Below are positions 36,330 to 46,424 of a DNA stretch of 64,000 bases, one piece after another. The notes beneath the pieces are model-generated. The model saw nothing but the letters and a program-made list of their open reading frames with translations. It had not been told where the DNA came from and searched no databases. The position numbers and the translations under genes were made by a program. Within the stretch, counting starts at the first letter, position 1. Every line of letters begins with the position of its first letter. The stretch spans positions 52,319,666 through 52,383,665 of the forward strand of contig CM077820.1 in NCBI GenBank assembly GCA_039720395.1, written 5' to 3'. This DNA is from Liquidambar formosana (Eukaryota > Streptophyta > Magnoliopsida > Saxifragales > Altingiaceae).

Positions 36330-36830
36330 ATGTGAAAGAAACCCAAGGTATTTTACTTAAATGTGGCATTAGAAGAAACCCAAGATTTTGGATTAATGAA
36401 CAGTTGTGGGCTATTCATAATCTTAAAGGATCTTCATTTCCTTCTACTGTTAAGAAGATTGCTTTGGCTGCTACCGTGCATCACCTTTGGCATGAAAGAA
36501 ACGCAAGACTTTTTGAGAATATTTTCAACTATCCCAATACTATCATTGCCAGAATTGTGGATGATGCTCGATTCAAGGCACTTTGCTTCAAAGGAGTAAA
36601 AGACAATGCTCGGAATAGAGAGTTTTTTTCTAACTGGGGCATTTGTTTTGATATTCTTAGATTATGAGTTTTCGTTGTTTGCTCTCCTGGGGCTGTGAGT
36701 TTCATTGCTTACACAGTTTAATAAGCTTCTTTTTTGGAGTTGCTTATTAGATTGTATTTGTCAATGATTTTGTCTTTTGTTTGGCCTGGTTCGCTTCTCT
36801 ACTCTTTGTAATTCTTTATTTATTTGGTAT

Positions 36831-37446
36831 TGTAGACAACAAATTTCGTGTATTGATATTAACACAAAATAAGAGTACAAATTACAATTTTGATGTAAAC
36901 TTGAAATGGGATGAACTTTTTTGGATTGATCTTGTACACGTGAGCGGCCTCTGATTGACAGTCAACGATCAAGTTGTTGAAAATGAGAACTACGTGGCGT
37001 ACTCCTTGCACTTTGGAATACGAAAAGTTACTTCTTCACTCCGGGCTTTTCGCGTACTCGACTGTGAAGAAATGGATGCTTCTTTGAGTTGGAGAATTCT
37101 CAACCTTCAAGTCTCTTCTAATCTTCAAGTCTTCAAGTCTCCAAGAGTTGAAATGATTTCTGTGTGTGGTGTGACCTCCCTTAGCCCACTATTTATAGAG
37201 CTAGAGGGGTGGTTATTCCAAATTACTTGAAATACCCTTGTCAGTCAGGGTAATTTTGGAAAGTACAAACTTGGAAAGCCTTGGGCCACACTCCTAGGTC
37301 CATCTTTTTATGGATCTAATTGGGCTTTGTACTTATTGTGATAATTGGACTCTATTCAACCCATAATAAATTTAAAGACTTGATATTATTGGGCTTGAAA
37401 TAGTTTAGGGTCCAATTTAATTATTATAATTATTTTGATGTCTACA
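36831..37446 (-). mobile_element. Solo LTR of a retrotransposon (616 bp)
   Basis: Ends are the inverted TGTAGACA...TGTCTACA with TG/CA termini. Flanks GGTAT (36826-36830) and TGTAT (37447-37451) match at four of five bases, as expected for a 5-bp target duplication with one change. On the minus strand a promoter TATA box TATAAATA lies at 37190-37197. No second LTR, primer-binding site or gag-pol is nearby, so it is a recombined solo LTR. Confidence 0.8.
37190..37197 (-). promoter_or_regulatory. TATA box within solo LTR
   Basis: TATAAATA on the minus strand, in the middle of the LTR, where retroelement transcription would start. Confidence 0.6.
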
Positions 37447-37494
37447 TGTATATATATCTCACTTATCCAAAAAAAAAAAAAAAAATGAATGAAA

Positions 37495-37622
37495 GTTGAA
37501 AAGGGTAAGTGAGATTGGTGAGGGATTGAAGGAATGAAGAAAAGCATTGATTTGCAGAGATGAAAACCATCGAAGGATGTTAAGGTAGAGCCGTAGAGGA
37601 AACCTAGGATGAGTAGAGAACA
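37495..37622 (-). pseudogene. Orphan promoter/5' flank of a lost C2-domain gene
   Basis: Shares in order GTGAGATTGGTGAGGGATTG, AAAAGCATTGATTTGCAGAG, GGA.GTTAAGGTAGAG and GAGGAAACCTAGGATGAGT with the 5' flanks of the C2 genes at 30465 and 32935. Where the ATG and C2 frame should follow (to the left) the sequence breaks off at the LINE poly(A). It is a relic of a seventh cluster member. Confidence 0.7.
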
Positions 37623-38235
37623 CACTCGTCCAAAAGAAATAAGTCAGTGATATAGAAAAAGGCTCGTCTCTTATGAGCTGACTAATAGTCGATATATGGA
37701 GCTCGTAAAAGGCTCTTTTGTATATAAGAATTAGCTTCTCTCAATAACGTACAATTGTACAAGGCTTATTTTACGACTATTATTCTCAAGAATTAATTTG
37801 AATAAATGAAATATATTAGTGAAATCATTGTATTAATGCTACTAGTTGAGATGGATTAGGTACGGGTATTTAAATCTAAAATATAGATTAACAAGCACAC
37901 CATAGTTTGAAATCACGCCAAGAAATGAAAGACTAACAAGCACAAAACTTGATGCAGGTCCTTTAATCCATGGCTTTCAGCTAATTAAGCTGAGATCCAA
38001 CTTTTTCCATGAGTTGCTTTGTAATTCCCTATATTTTGAGGGTGTCATTAACATGAGGGGAAATAGGAGGAATTCAAAGGCAAATAAATCTAATTTTCTG
38101 TTCATCTTCCGCATGAGAGATTGTAAGGAAAAAAAATCACCTTATTTTTACCATTTTGCTACTATAATTTAATAAGATTAACCAAAAAAGGGTTTGCTCC
38201 TACAGTTTAATAATATTAACAATAAAAGGTTTTCA
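37623..38235. other. Intergenic region, nothing recognised
   Basis: AT-rich DNA without a supported gene, RNA or element boundary. Confidence 0.5.
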
Positions 38236-39110
38236 TTTCAGGAAATGAACTCATATTTCCTTTTCTTTCTTTTCTCCATTTTTTTTTTCTGGGTACAATT
38301 GGAGGGTTCGAATCCCTAACCTATCCTAATTAGGTCCTTTACCCCACCCTCCTCCCCACTAGGCTTACCCCAATGGCCTTCTTTTCTCCATTTTTTAAGC
38401 GTAACAGGAAAAATTGATAGTGACATCAGACTGTTGCTTTTTTTCTTTCTTTCTTTCATTTTTTTTTTTTTTTTTTTTTTGCGGGGGGGGGCATGTTTCT
38501 AGAATGAAATTGATGGCATCACCTATTTAAAAGGCATCACACTAATGATTTTTCTAATTTTTGGTCAAATGTAATGAAATAGAAATAAAAGATGATATTA
38601 CAACATATATTACACTTTTCTAAAGCATCAAATATAATAAATTACCATGATTTCTATAATGTGAGAGAGAATTCCAAGTGACAGGCATAAAGGTTTTCAC
38701 TACAGGAAATGAACTTGTAATGCCTTTCTTCTCTCTATTTTTGAAGGTAGCAACTAATTAACAGGAGAACTTCATGGCAATATCCTGTGCTTGCATTTTT
38801 TGCATGTTTCTAGAATGGAATCGATGGCATCACCAATCCATAATGGAAAATATTTGCATGGTCGCTTCACTTTTATCATTTTTCTACGGTCATGATATAT
38901 CTACCAATTCCAAAAACGATGACAATCTGTCATGGTAGCCTTGCTCATTTAAAAAGCATCATACTGATGGATTTCCTAATTTCTGGTAAAATGTAAAGAA
39001 ATAGAAAGAAATGATGACAATACAGACATATATTACAATTTTGTAAAGCATCAAACATAATAAATTACCATGATTCCTATAGTGTAAGAGATTTTTCCGC
39101 GTGACATGCA
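38236..39110. repeat. Diverged tandem duplication (about 450-bp unit)
   Basis: Copy 1 (about 38236-38690) and copy 2 (about 38690-39110) share, in order, GGTTTTCA.T.CAGGAAATGAAC, GCATGTTTCTAGAATG.AAT, GATGGCATCACC, GCATCA.ACTGATG, AATAGAAA.AAA.GATGA, and TAATAAATTACCATGATT.CTATA. A SINE-like insertion (38290-38377) and a poly-T/G run distinguish copy 1. Confidence 0.75.
38290..38377 (-). mobile_element. tRNA-derived SINE fragment
   Basis: On the minus strand TAAGCCTAGTGGG (A box, 38356-38368) and GGGATTCGAACCC (B box, 38304-38316), ending near GTACCC. Short, probably truncated. Confidence 0.45.
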
Positions 39111-40207
39111 TATATGTCCATTAAACAAATCATCCGAAGCAGGAGAAGGAGGTTGGTATCTTGAACTTCACATCAAATAATTTTTCCCATAGTGCACACA
39201 GAAGATTATTCCTAATAAAGAAGAATGAATAAAGCTTCAACTCAAAAGAAAAAAGAATGGTTCTCTAGAGAATTCGTGCAATTTTGAAGGCGATAATTGT
39301 TGGCAAATTGGCACACTAAAGACTGCAAGAAATGCATTGGACCACAAGTCCACAACAAATACAAGAATACTAGATGTACACAGACAATTAAAGGTTAATT
39401 ACTAAAAGAAAAATCAAAATCACATGATAACAATTAACAAACAATGATGAATCTTGCTCTTTTTTCCCCTATATCCTTCCTTTTCTTCTAACCCTTGAAC
39501 CTAATTCTTAGTTTGGTCCCTCATCCAAAGCAGGATAAGTAGTGGACTAGTGGACCAATTCACAATCAAGTCCTCTTGGTCTGATTATATTCTCCACTTG
39601 TTGAAGAGATCTTGGATTTGGGTTTAAGTATATTGAAGTGTATTGACAACCATATTTATAAGGGGAAAGAAATATGGAAAGGGAGATGAGCTACTCCCAT
39701 TGTGTAGCCGCTATCCCATCAGACTCTCCTCATAAACCCAAAAGTGAAAAGCCAGTGGTGTACCAATTCTGCTTTTAAGCTCTGCATTTCTAGTATAAAT
39801 CAAACCCCTCCAAAAATTTTCCACCATACATTGAAATTTTATTCAAATATCTATGACAAATTGACAATAGATGATGACCCACATTTAAATGGCATTAGTA
39901 CACAAGTCTTTATTGTCTTGTTATATTTTCTGTCAATAACAAGAATTAGAAAAATCCCAAAACAATGCTATGACAAGTTTTAGTAAGAGCATGTCATTAT
40001 CACCAAGAGCAAGTTTGCTTAAACCTTTGCTTGTTGTGGCATTGCCCAAAGGCCTAAACTTCACACGTCCTTCTTTTTTTTCCCCAAAAAAACTCAAAAA
40101 TCTGTCTCACATTTTTCCTGAATGTGTTTCAAAATAAATTCGAAAATTATGCATAGGAGTATATACAAATTAGCAGAGGAGCAGTACGCACCTGGTGATC
40201 GGAAATC
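39111..40207. other. Intergenic region, nothing recognised
   Basis: AT-rich sequence without a supported gene. Confidence 0.45.
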
Positions 40208-40640
40208 TTAACCACCAACAAGCCTCAAAATGCACGTCGGCACCTCCAACTTAACCACTGCCGTCGTCGCCAAGTCCTTAATCCTACTCTCGCCGTGCAA
40301 CTCCGCCGCCTGCAAAATCTCACCCATTATCATGCCAATTTTGGAATTTGCTTACTTTCACTAACCTCAGACAATATATTATCATGCCAATTTTTTCATT
40401 CCATTAAATATGAAGCAAATACAGAGGAGTACAACCCCTCATACGAAGAGTGTAACCTGTATTGCTTTGCCGTCTCTCACCAGCCTCAAACATTCACAAA
40501 GCCCTAGATTGAGAGAGACGAGAGAGAGTATAGTGTTACCTGTTCATGGCGGCGACGGCGGAGGGCAGTGACCGGCAAATTGACGGGTGCGGAGACCCTA
40601 ATCGCGCGAGAGATGAGGGCTAATGTTGCACCGTGTCGAT
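40208..40640 (-). pseudogene. Spliced short gene fragment of unknown identity
   Basis: On the minus strand a promoter-like TTTATAAAAATA (about 40645-40660) precedes a GC-rich exon. Its frame reads ATLALISRAIRVSAPVNLPV and TALRRRRHEQ up to a canonical donor (CAG|GTAACA, exon end 40540). After a 230-bp intron the acceptor TTTGCAG leads in the same frame to AAELHGESRIKDLATT and LEVPTCILRLVGG, then stop at 40208. The exon frame has no ATG. The only ATG (40547, good context GCCGCCATGAAC) is out of phase with the second exon. The Arg/Ser-rich, hydrophobic N-terminus looks like an organelle-targeting peptide. I do not recognise the protein. It may be a decayed gene, a gene with a non-ATG start, or a transposed fragment. 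Confidence 0.4.
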
Positions 40641-41232
40641 GGCTTCCAGCCTTCTATTTTTATAAATAAATAAATAAAACACTAAAAGTGGTGTTGCTAA
40701 CACCACTTTTACAATTTTAATTTTTTTTTTTTAAAAAAAAAAATTTCGTACACCTTCTCACAACCCATATTTCACATTGTATATGCCAAATGAAAGTATG
40801 TAACATTGGGTTTGGTAAAAAAAAAAGTTTAAAAACATCTCAATTTCTAAAAGAAGTGCAAGAAACCCAGCCTCACTCAAGGCACTAATGGACACCTAAC
40901 CGATGGCGTGGTAATAATCCTAAATATCGGCCATTGCGGGTTTCAACCTAAGACTTATCACCCACTAAACTACTTATTTTAAAATAAAATTAAAAAAAAA
41001 AAAACCCAAAGATGAAAAAGAATTTTTTAGCAAAAAAATGGGTATGCAGATAGATAACTGTACATACCCACTTGAGAGCATTGTCCCTCAACAACCCACA
41101 ATTAATCTACTAAAAACCTTACTGCACCTATGTTGAGGCCGAAGTTTAGATCCCACTGCGAGCTTTGAGCTCTAAAAAGTAGGTTTAACCCCACTTGTAA
41201 TTTATCTTTACTCTTAACATGCATTTTTATTA

Positions 41233-42527
41233 TTCCATCCATTCCTAAATAATTGGCCTACTTTTTTTTTAGGGATATTTCAAAATTATTGTTACATTTG
41301 AAAAGTCATTGATTCTTGTTATTTCATTTCCTAAAATACCTTTAAAAGGTATTCTCTCTTTTTCTAATCTATTAAATATTATATTTAAGAGTTATGATGA
41401 CATCAGCAATAGGTGACGTGGCAAGTGCATAACCATTCCCTCCAAAATCCCCTTCTCTCATTTATTTTGGACCCACATGATGATGTCAGCAGTCCTTCTA
41501 TTAAACCCAAAATACTAAAAAGCCAAATAATAAAAAAGCTAAAGAGATGAATTAAGAAGGGCAAAAAGGTAATTCCGCAATAACAAAGAAGAAAAGGCTG
41601 CCTGATCCATGGGAGAAAAAGTTAAAAAATTGATTGTCAATTTGTTACAAACTGACTATCAACGTGATATGCTTCACAAACCTCAAGAATCACTCTCTAA
41701 TCAATTAGAAAAGTTAAAAAATTGATTGTCAACTTACTACACAATAACTATCAACGTGATATGATAGGCTTCACAAAACTCAAGAACGGTTGTCATCAAT
41801 TAGAAAAGTTGAAAAATTGATAGTCAACTTGCGACAAACTGACTATCAATGTGATATGATTAATCACAATGAAAAACTGAAAAGTTGATAGTCAACTTGC
41901 TACAAACTGACTATTAACGTGACATGAATAGTGGATGAACAGTAAAAACTTTCACAAATTATGGCATGAACAGTAAATGAATAATAAAAGCTCTCACAAA
42001 ATGTTCTGTGAACAATGGATAGTAAAATGCCTTATCTATCTGCTACATTTTATTTTTTTCCTTCCCCCATACAGCCTTCCTCTCCCTCTTCTTCTCATCT
42101 ATCCCTTCTTTTATTTTCTTTCTTTAATTTTTAATTTTTTTGCTTCCCTTCCGGTTGTACAACCTTCCCTTTCAAGAATAATCTTGACTATAAAATCAAT
42201 ACTAAAGGATTGTTTGGAAAAATTAAAAACTTGATCACTTAACTTTAATCATTTTTTTTTATTTCACATTGATTGTTAAATCTCTTTTTCTTAATAATCC
42301 TATTTAACTAGATTGAGAGAAAATAATAACATTTTTGGTACTTATATAAGTATTTAAATGAAGTTATTGTTTAGCTCCCGCGCATTGCGCGGGTCCATTC
42401 TAGTATTTATATACTTGAGAGCAAAATTATAATGTCAAAACAGATGTATTGATGTAAAATCATTTAATAAGGTTTTCTTAAAAAACGTGTTTTTTCAAAA
42501 AGGATGGTCAATTAGGAACGAAGGGAC
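41233..42527. mobile_element. Stowaway-like MITE, copy 2, split by a Helitron
   Basis: Left end TTCCATCCATTCCTAAATAATTGG and right end (reverse complement) GTCCCTTCGTTCCTAATTGACC, with TA on both sides. Left part 41233-41367 and right part 42404-42527 together align along their length with the intact element at 2166-2423; the 1036-bp Helitron lies exactly between them. Confidence 0.85.
41368..42403 (+). mobile_element. Non-autonomous Helitron (1036 bp)
   Basis: Boundary A|TCTATTAAATATTAT on the left. On the right a 7-bp perfect hairpin CCCGCGC-ATT-GCGCGGG (42377-42393), six bases, then CTAG|T. Insertion between A and T with no target duplication is the Helitron rule, and the host MITE shows the empty site. 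The interior has four imperfect tandem units (near 41621, 41713, 41808 and 41871) with GTCAACTT..TACAAACTGACTATCAACGTGA. No replication-initiator or helicase gene is present. Confidence 0.9.
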
Positions 42528-42540
42528 TATTAATTAATAA

Positions 42541-42745
42541 GTATCAATGTTATTCAATGAACTTAAATCCCTCATCACTTCTTTAATAATTTTAAAAATT
42601 GTCATAAAACTTTTCATGTCCACCTATGTTAAAATTGTCATAATCAACCATGCACCATAAATGAGTATCAATGTTATTCAATGAACTTAAATCTCATATC
42701 ACTTGTTTAATAATTTTTTTAAATTGTTATAAAACTTTTCATGTC
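42541..42745. repeat. Two-copy tandem repeat (about 124 bp)
   Basis: Units starting near 42541 and 42664 share GTATCAATGTTATTCAATGA, ACTTAAATC, AATAATTTT, and AAAACTTTTCATGTC. Confidence 0.85.
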
Positions 42746-42749
42746 GACA

Positions 42750-42934
42750 AAGTGTAAAGTCCCACATCAATTAGCCAAGTTAGTCTTAGGAGTTCATAAG
42801 GTTGCACGTCTCCTTCAAGAGTTAGGCCTTTTAGAGGTTAAGTGTGGTTATGTGGGTCAACTTTATAAGCTCTAATGCCCTCATTGGTTTATGTCACATA
42901 TCACATATGTGAGTTTCCTCCTTTGTGGGTACAT

Positions 42935-42980
<46 letters not shown>

Positions 42981-43290
42981 GTTATTGACTTTTATTTGAA
43001 TGCACAAGCAATAATAATAATAATAATAAATCTTCGCCATTTTTGCCTTTTTGGTTACGAGACGAGACATTTATTATACAATTGTTCTATATTTATTAGG
43101 TTACTTACCCAAAAAAAAAAAATTAAATAATTAAAAGCCTACATCGTGCGAAGATGCGACTACACGCTAAAGCCTCGTCCGAAATGATATAGGGGCTGAT
43201 ATAGAGGCCTAACATTGAAACCAAATTTTATGCTAACTCATTAACATTAGCTCATGATATTAGGACAAAAGTGTTATTTTAACACTACGT

Positions 43291-43332
<42 letters not shown>

Positions 43333-43557
43333 TCATATCGTTTGAAAGAAAAATATAAACCCAAATATAGATCCAAAATTTCAAAAACCATCCATAATAT
43401 AAACATATAATCAAATCAATTAAATTTTAAGTCTATCAATTTATTTATTTCATATCCTTAAAAGGTCCATCACAAAATCCAAAGACCTAACTAAGCCTCT
43501 CTCTTAAAAAAAAAAAAAAAAAAAAAAAGTAAATAAACATAAATAAAAATGAAAAAT
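42750..43557. other. Spacer with homopolymers and a possible LTR fragment
   Basis: 42750-42890 (AGTCCCACATCAATTAG...GTGGGTCAACTTTATAAGC) resembles plant LTR/TRIM sequence of the type also seen at 50560-50925, but ends are not visible. A poly-A run at about 42940-42980 and a (TA)n run at about 43292-43330 follow. No gene. Confidence 0.35.
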
Positions 43558-44406
43558 TTAGAAATCAAAGCCACCAGCATCATCGAACCCTGCATCATAA
43601 GCACCCATCTCTCCCACATCTGACACCATATCCCCAATCAACAACCCACCCAACAACCCAGCTCCCAATCCCAATCCAAGATTGTTATTCTTCTTCTTCT
43701 TCTGCGGCTGCTGCATTTGTGGTGGCGGATACCCATACCCGGACGGCGGTGGCGGATAACCATAACCTGGCGCAGCCTGTGGGTACCCACCATGTGGGGG
43801 TGGCGGATACCCATATCCCGCCATCGGTGGTGGAGGATACCCGGCCGCATGCGGTGGTGGGTACGCCGGCATCCCAGGTGGTGGTGCATAATACGCTCCC
43901 GGCGGTGGAGGCGCGGCCGCGTAAGCAGAACTCGTACCCGCCTTGGCGGCGGCCGGATAGGCCATCACAGGCTCCTCAACTTTCGCCGCAACAAACTTCT
44001 CCCCAAATTTGTACGAAAAATTCAATTTACCCTTTTCCTTCCCCGACGATTTTCTGACGCTGTAAGTCAACTCTCTCTCCGTTTTCCCATCGCCATTGCT
44101 GTCGAGAAGCTCCTTGATGGGGACGTGGACTTCTCCGATGTCTTTATCGCCCAAAGTGCGCTCAGATTTGAGGGTAAAGTGAAGGGTGAGGCGGTTTTGT
44201 TGGGCTAATTCCTCGTTGACGGTGAATTTCATGTGGAATTTCCACTTGGGACTCTTTCCACCGTCTTTGTCGACGGGTGTTTTCTGCCTGGAGCGTTCAT
44301 CGCCGGCGATCATCACGACGGCGTAGACGTCCATCTTTGAGAAGAGATTGACGTCCTTGATATCTTTGGCTGAGATCACCGTGATCTCCAGAGTACGGCA
44401 CTCCAT
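43558..44406 (-). CDS. SRC2-like: SRC2-type C2-domain protein, full length (282 aa)
   Basis: Intronless, 282 residues. The C2 domain (about 1-135) starts MECRTLEITVISAKDIKDVN, with SKMDVYAVVMIAGDERS and GDKDIGEVHVPIKELLDSNG. The tail is a long Pro/Gly/Tyr repeat (PPPPGAYYAPPPG, GYPPPPMAGYGYPPPP, GYGYPPPPSGYGYPPP), then QKKKKNN, the hydrophobic glycine-rich LGLGAGLLGGLLIGDMVSDVG and an acidic end DDAGGFDF. It is the best-preserved canonical SRC2 in the cluster and the closest paralogue of 34561-35385. Expected at ER/plasma membrane, calcium-dependent membrane binding, stress signalling (family knowledge). ATG 44406 is the conserved start; the open frame extends ten codons upstream to an alternative start codon without family support. 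Confidence 0.92.
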   Translation of the reverse strand: MECRTLEITVISAKDIKDVNLFSKMDVYAVVMIAGDERSRQKTPVDKDGGKSPKWKFHMKFTVNEELAQQNRLTLHFTLKSERTLGDKDIGEVHVPIKELLDSNGDGKTERELTYSVRKSSGKEKGKLNFSYKFGEKFVAAKVEEPVMAYPAAAKAGTSSAYAAAPPPPGAYYAPPPGMPAYPPPHAAGYPPPPMAGYGYPPPPHGGYPQAAPGYGYPPPPSGYGYPPPQMQQPQKKKKNNNLGLGLGAGLLGGLLIGDMVSDVGEMGAYDAGFDDAGGFDF

Positions 44407-44526
44407 ATTGGAGAAAAAACTACGTAAAAGCTGCAAAGAACAGAATGTATGGGAGAGCTATGAGATTGAAACGAGAAGAAGAAAATTTATACGAGAATTT
44501 GATAGAGAGGATATGGCAGCTATGGG

Positions 44527-44535
44527 TATATATAA
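44527..44535 (-). promoter_or_regulatory. TATA box of minus-strand SRC2 gene
   Basis: TTATATATA on the minus strand, between CCCC and CCC, about 120 bases before the ATG at 44406, the same spacing as in the 34561 paralogue. Confidence 0.7.
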
Positions 44536-44917
44536 AGGGGAGGGGTCTCTGAAGGGGGAAATGACAGAGAAGTTTCCTGAGAAACCGACTTGAAAAATGG
44601 AGAAATTACAGGAGACCGCGTGAGAGCCGTATTTCCATCTTTTTGTGTTTTGGTAGCTTTTGTTTTGTGTGTTTTTGCTTCTGGAACCCTGTAGGAGTCT
44701 GCTTTTGCCCCCTTTTTGTTTTTTTTTTTGGGAAATTATCTAAACATTTCACTCTTTACAGTAATTGCTCTGGTTATTGACTTGTAACAAACTGACTACT
44801 AACTTTACTATAAACTACTGCAAACAAAAACAAGTTAGTATATGTATTTTATTTTATTTTATTTTATTTTTCCTTTTCAATATCAATAGGGAAGTATTGT
44901 TCTATTTTTGTTGGGGT

Positions 44918-46268
44918 GTGATGTGGATTTCAGGGAATTTGGGTGGGTTACAAGGTGGCAATAGATCCTTAGACCAGTTGGATACCTTTTCTGTTCTCTA
45001 TTATTTTTCTCTTTACCATTTTGGGTGAGGCTCCTGTGGGCTCCTAATGTTCTAGAGTTACCATGGGCATGCATTTCAAATGACACTCTTTTGAGCTCCT
45101 CATATTTAAGAGTTACTATGGGCATGTATTTGAAGACAAGCATTATACCATCATACGAATTATAAAATATATCGAATTTTGTACGATGACAAAAAAAGGA
45201 AAAAGAGGAAAAATAATAATAATACCATACTAGTATAATTTTAGTTAACCAATATATTGAATTTTGCCCAATGCACTTTATGTTATTTAATCAAACAAAT
45301 GAGAAAGAACATCAATTTTTTGGTTGGTACATGTTAGAAAATGATTGTGACTTTTATAAATGAAATTTTGTAGTGAGACCCTTGGAGGGTCATTTATTTA
45401 ACGAGAAGATCCTTATCTTGAATCTCATAGAATACCTCATGCAATAGGGAGAGAATTGTCAATACACTCATGAGGGTGCTCTCATAGATTAATACCGGTT
45501 TCTATCTCATATTTTATCGAGTCAGACTATGATGAGGGTATCTTCATTTCTCTTATTATGTAATCTTTTGTTCATTTTTTTTTTATAGTTATTTTACGCA
45601 TTTAATTCAAGAAACATGTCCTTGTTATCATATTTGTCATGTTAATTTTTGTTTTCACTAGCCAATGGCAACATAAATTATGTGAAAAATATATTAAAAG
45701 AGGCTTGGGAAAGTCAATATACATGAAAAATTCAATCAAATATTGTTGAATAGAAGAAAACATTCCATTCTAACCAACGTGTTTAATTAAATCATTTCAT
45801 ATTTTAAAGTGAAGTGTTGTAGGTACATGATATCCTTGTAAATGTTTTATCTAATGGTAGGGAGCATATGTTGGAATTTGTATAGTTTCATCTGAGATAG
45901 GGAAACTTGGCAAGACATTATTGGCCACTTCATGGTAGCGGAGAGTGGACAGACATACACTGGATAGGACCCTTTTTTTTTCTTTTTATTTTATATTTTA
46001 GATTTTAAGTAAGAATCAACTTTGGATATGATACATTGATACTATTTGGATACATACCTTTGGGACGCGTCCGTTGAGAGTGCGCGACGCTTTCCTTTAA
46101 AGAAAAGGATGAATTGATGGGATGGCGTCATGGGGGACCTTGGGAAAGTAAACGTGTGACATGCACCGTAGAGATGTGATGTGGATTTCAGGGAATTTGG
46201 GTCCACTTGCAGGGTGGCAATAGATATTAAAGATAGTTGGATACCTTTTGTCCTTTTCTATTTCTAGT
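44918..46268. repeat. Spacer bounded by a 90-bp direct repeat
   Basis: Copy A (about 44918-45010) and copy B (about 46176-46268) share GTGATGTGGATTTCAGGGAA, TTTGGGT, GGTGGCAATAGAT, and GTTGGATACCTTTT. Between them are a 68-bp tandem pair (about 45035-45140, GAGTTAC.ATGGGCATG.ATTT) and AT-rich DNA. No gene is seen. Confidence 0.75.
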
Positions 46269-46424
46269 ATTATTATTATTACAACTGCGTATTATTACTT
46301 GTTTTAGGTGACACTGCCGTATGGGCATCTAGGTTAATATATCTATATTATCTATAAAGAGATGATTGTAGGAAAAATTTTTGATTGATTAATGTATCTT
46401 TATTTTAATTTTTAAATATACAAT

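Larger units (their letters stand above)
36330..37487 (+). mobile_element. 5'-truncated LINE, interrupted by a solo LTR
   Basis: The frame from about 36340 to 36667 reads FWINEQLWAIHNLKGSSFPS, AATVHHLWHERNARLF and ARIVDDARFKALCFKG. This is the typical C-terminal end of plant LINE reverse-transcriptase polyproteins (zf-RVT region), with no upstream RT domain. A T-rich 3' UTR runs to 36830, is interrupted by the solo LTR (36831-37446), and resumes to a 17-base poly(A) at 37471-37487. A poly(A) end is expected for a LINE. Directly after it comes the orphan C2 promoter. Confidence 0.7.

Noticed and set aside
36140..36667. 175-residue frame as a host gene
   Set aside because: The C-terminal two thirds match LINE polyprotein ends (WHERNARLF), and the first third is AT-rich filler.
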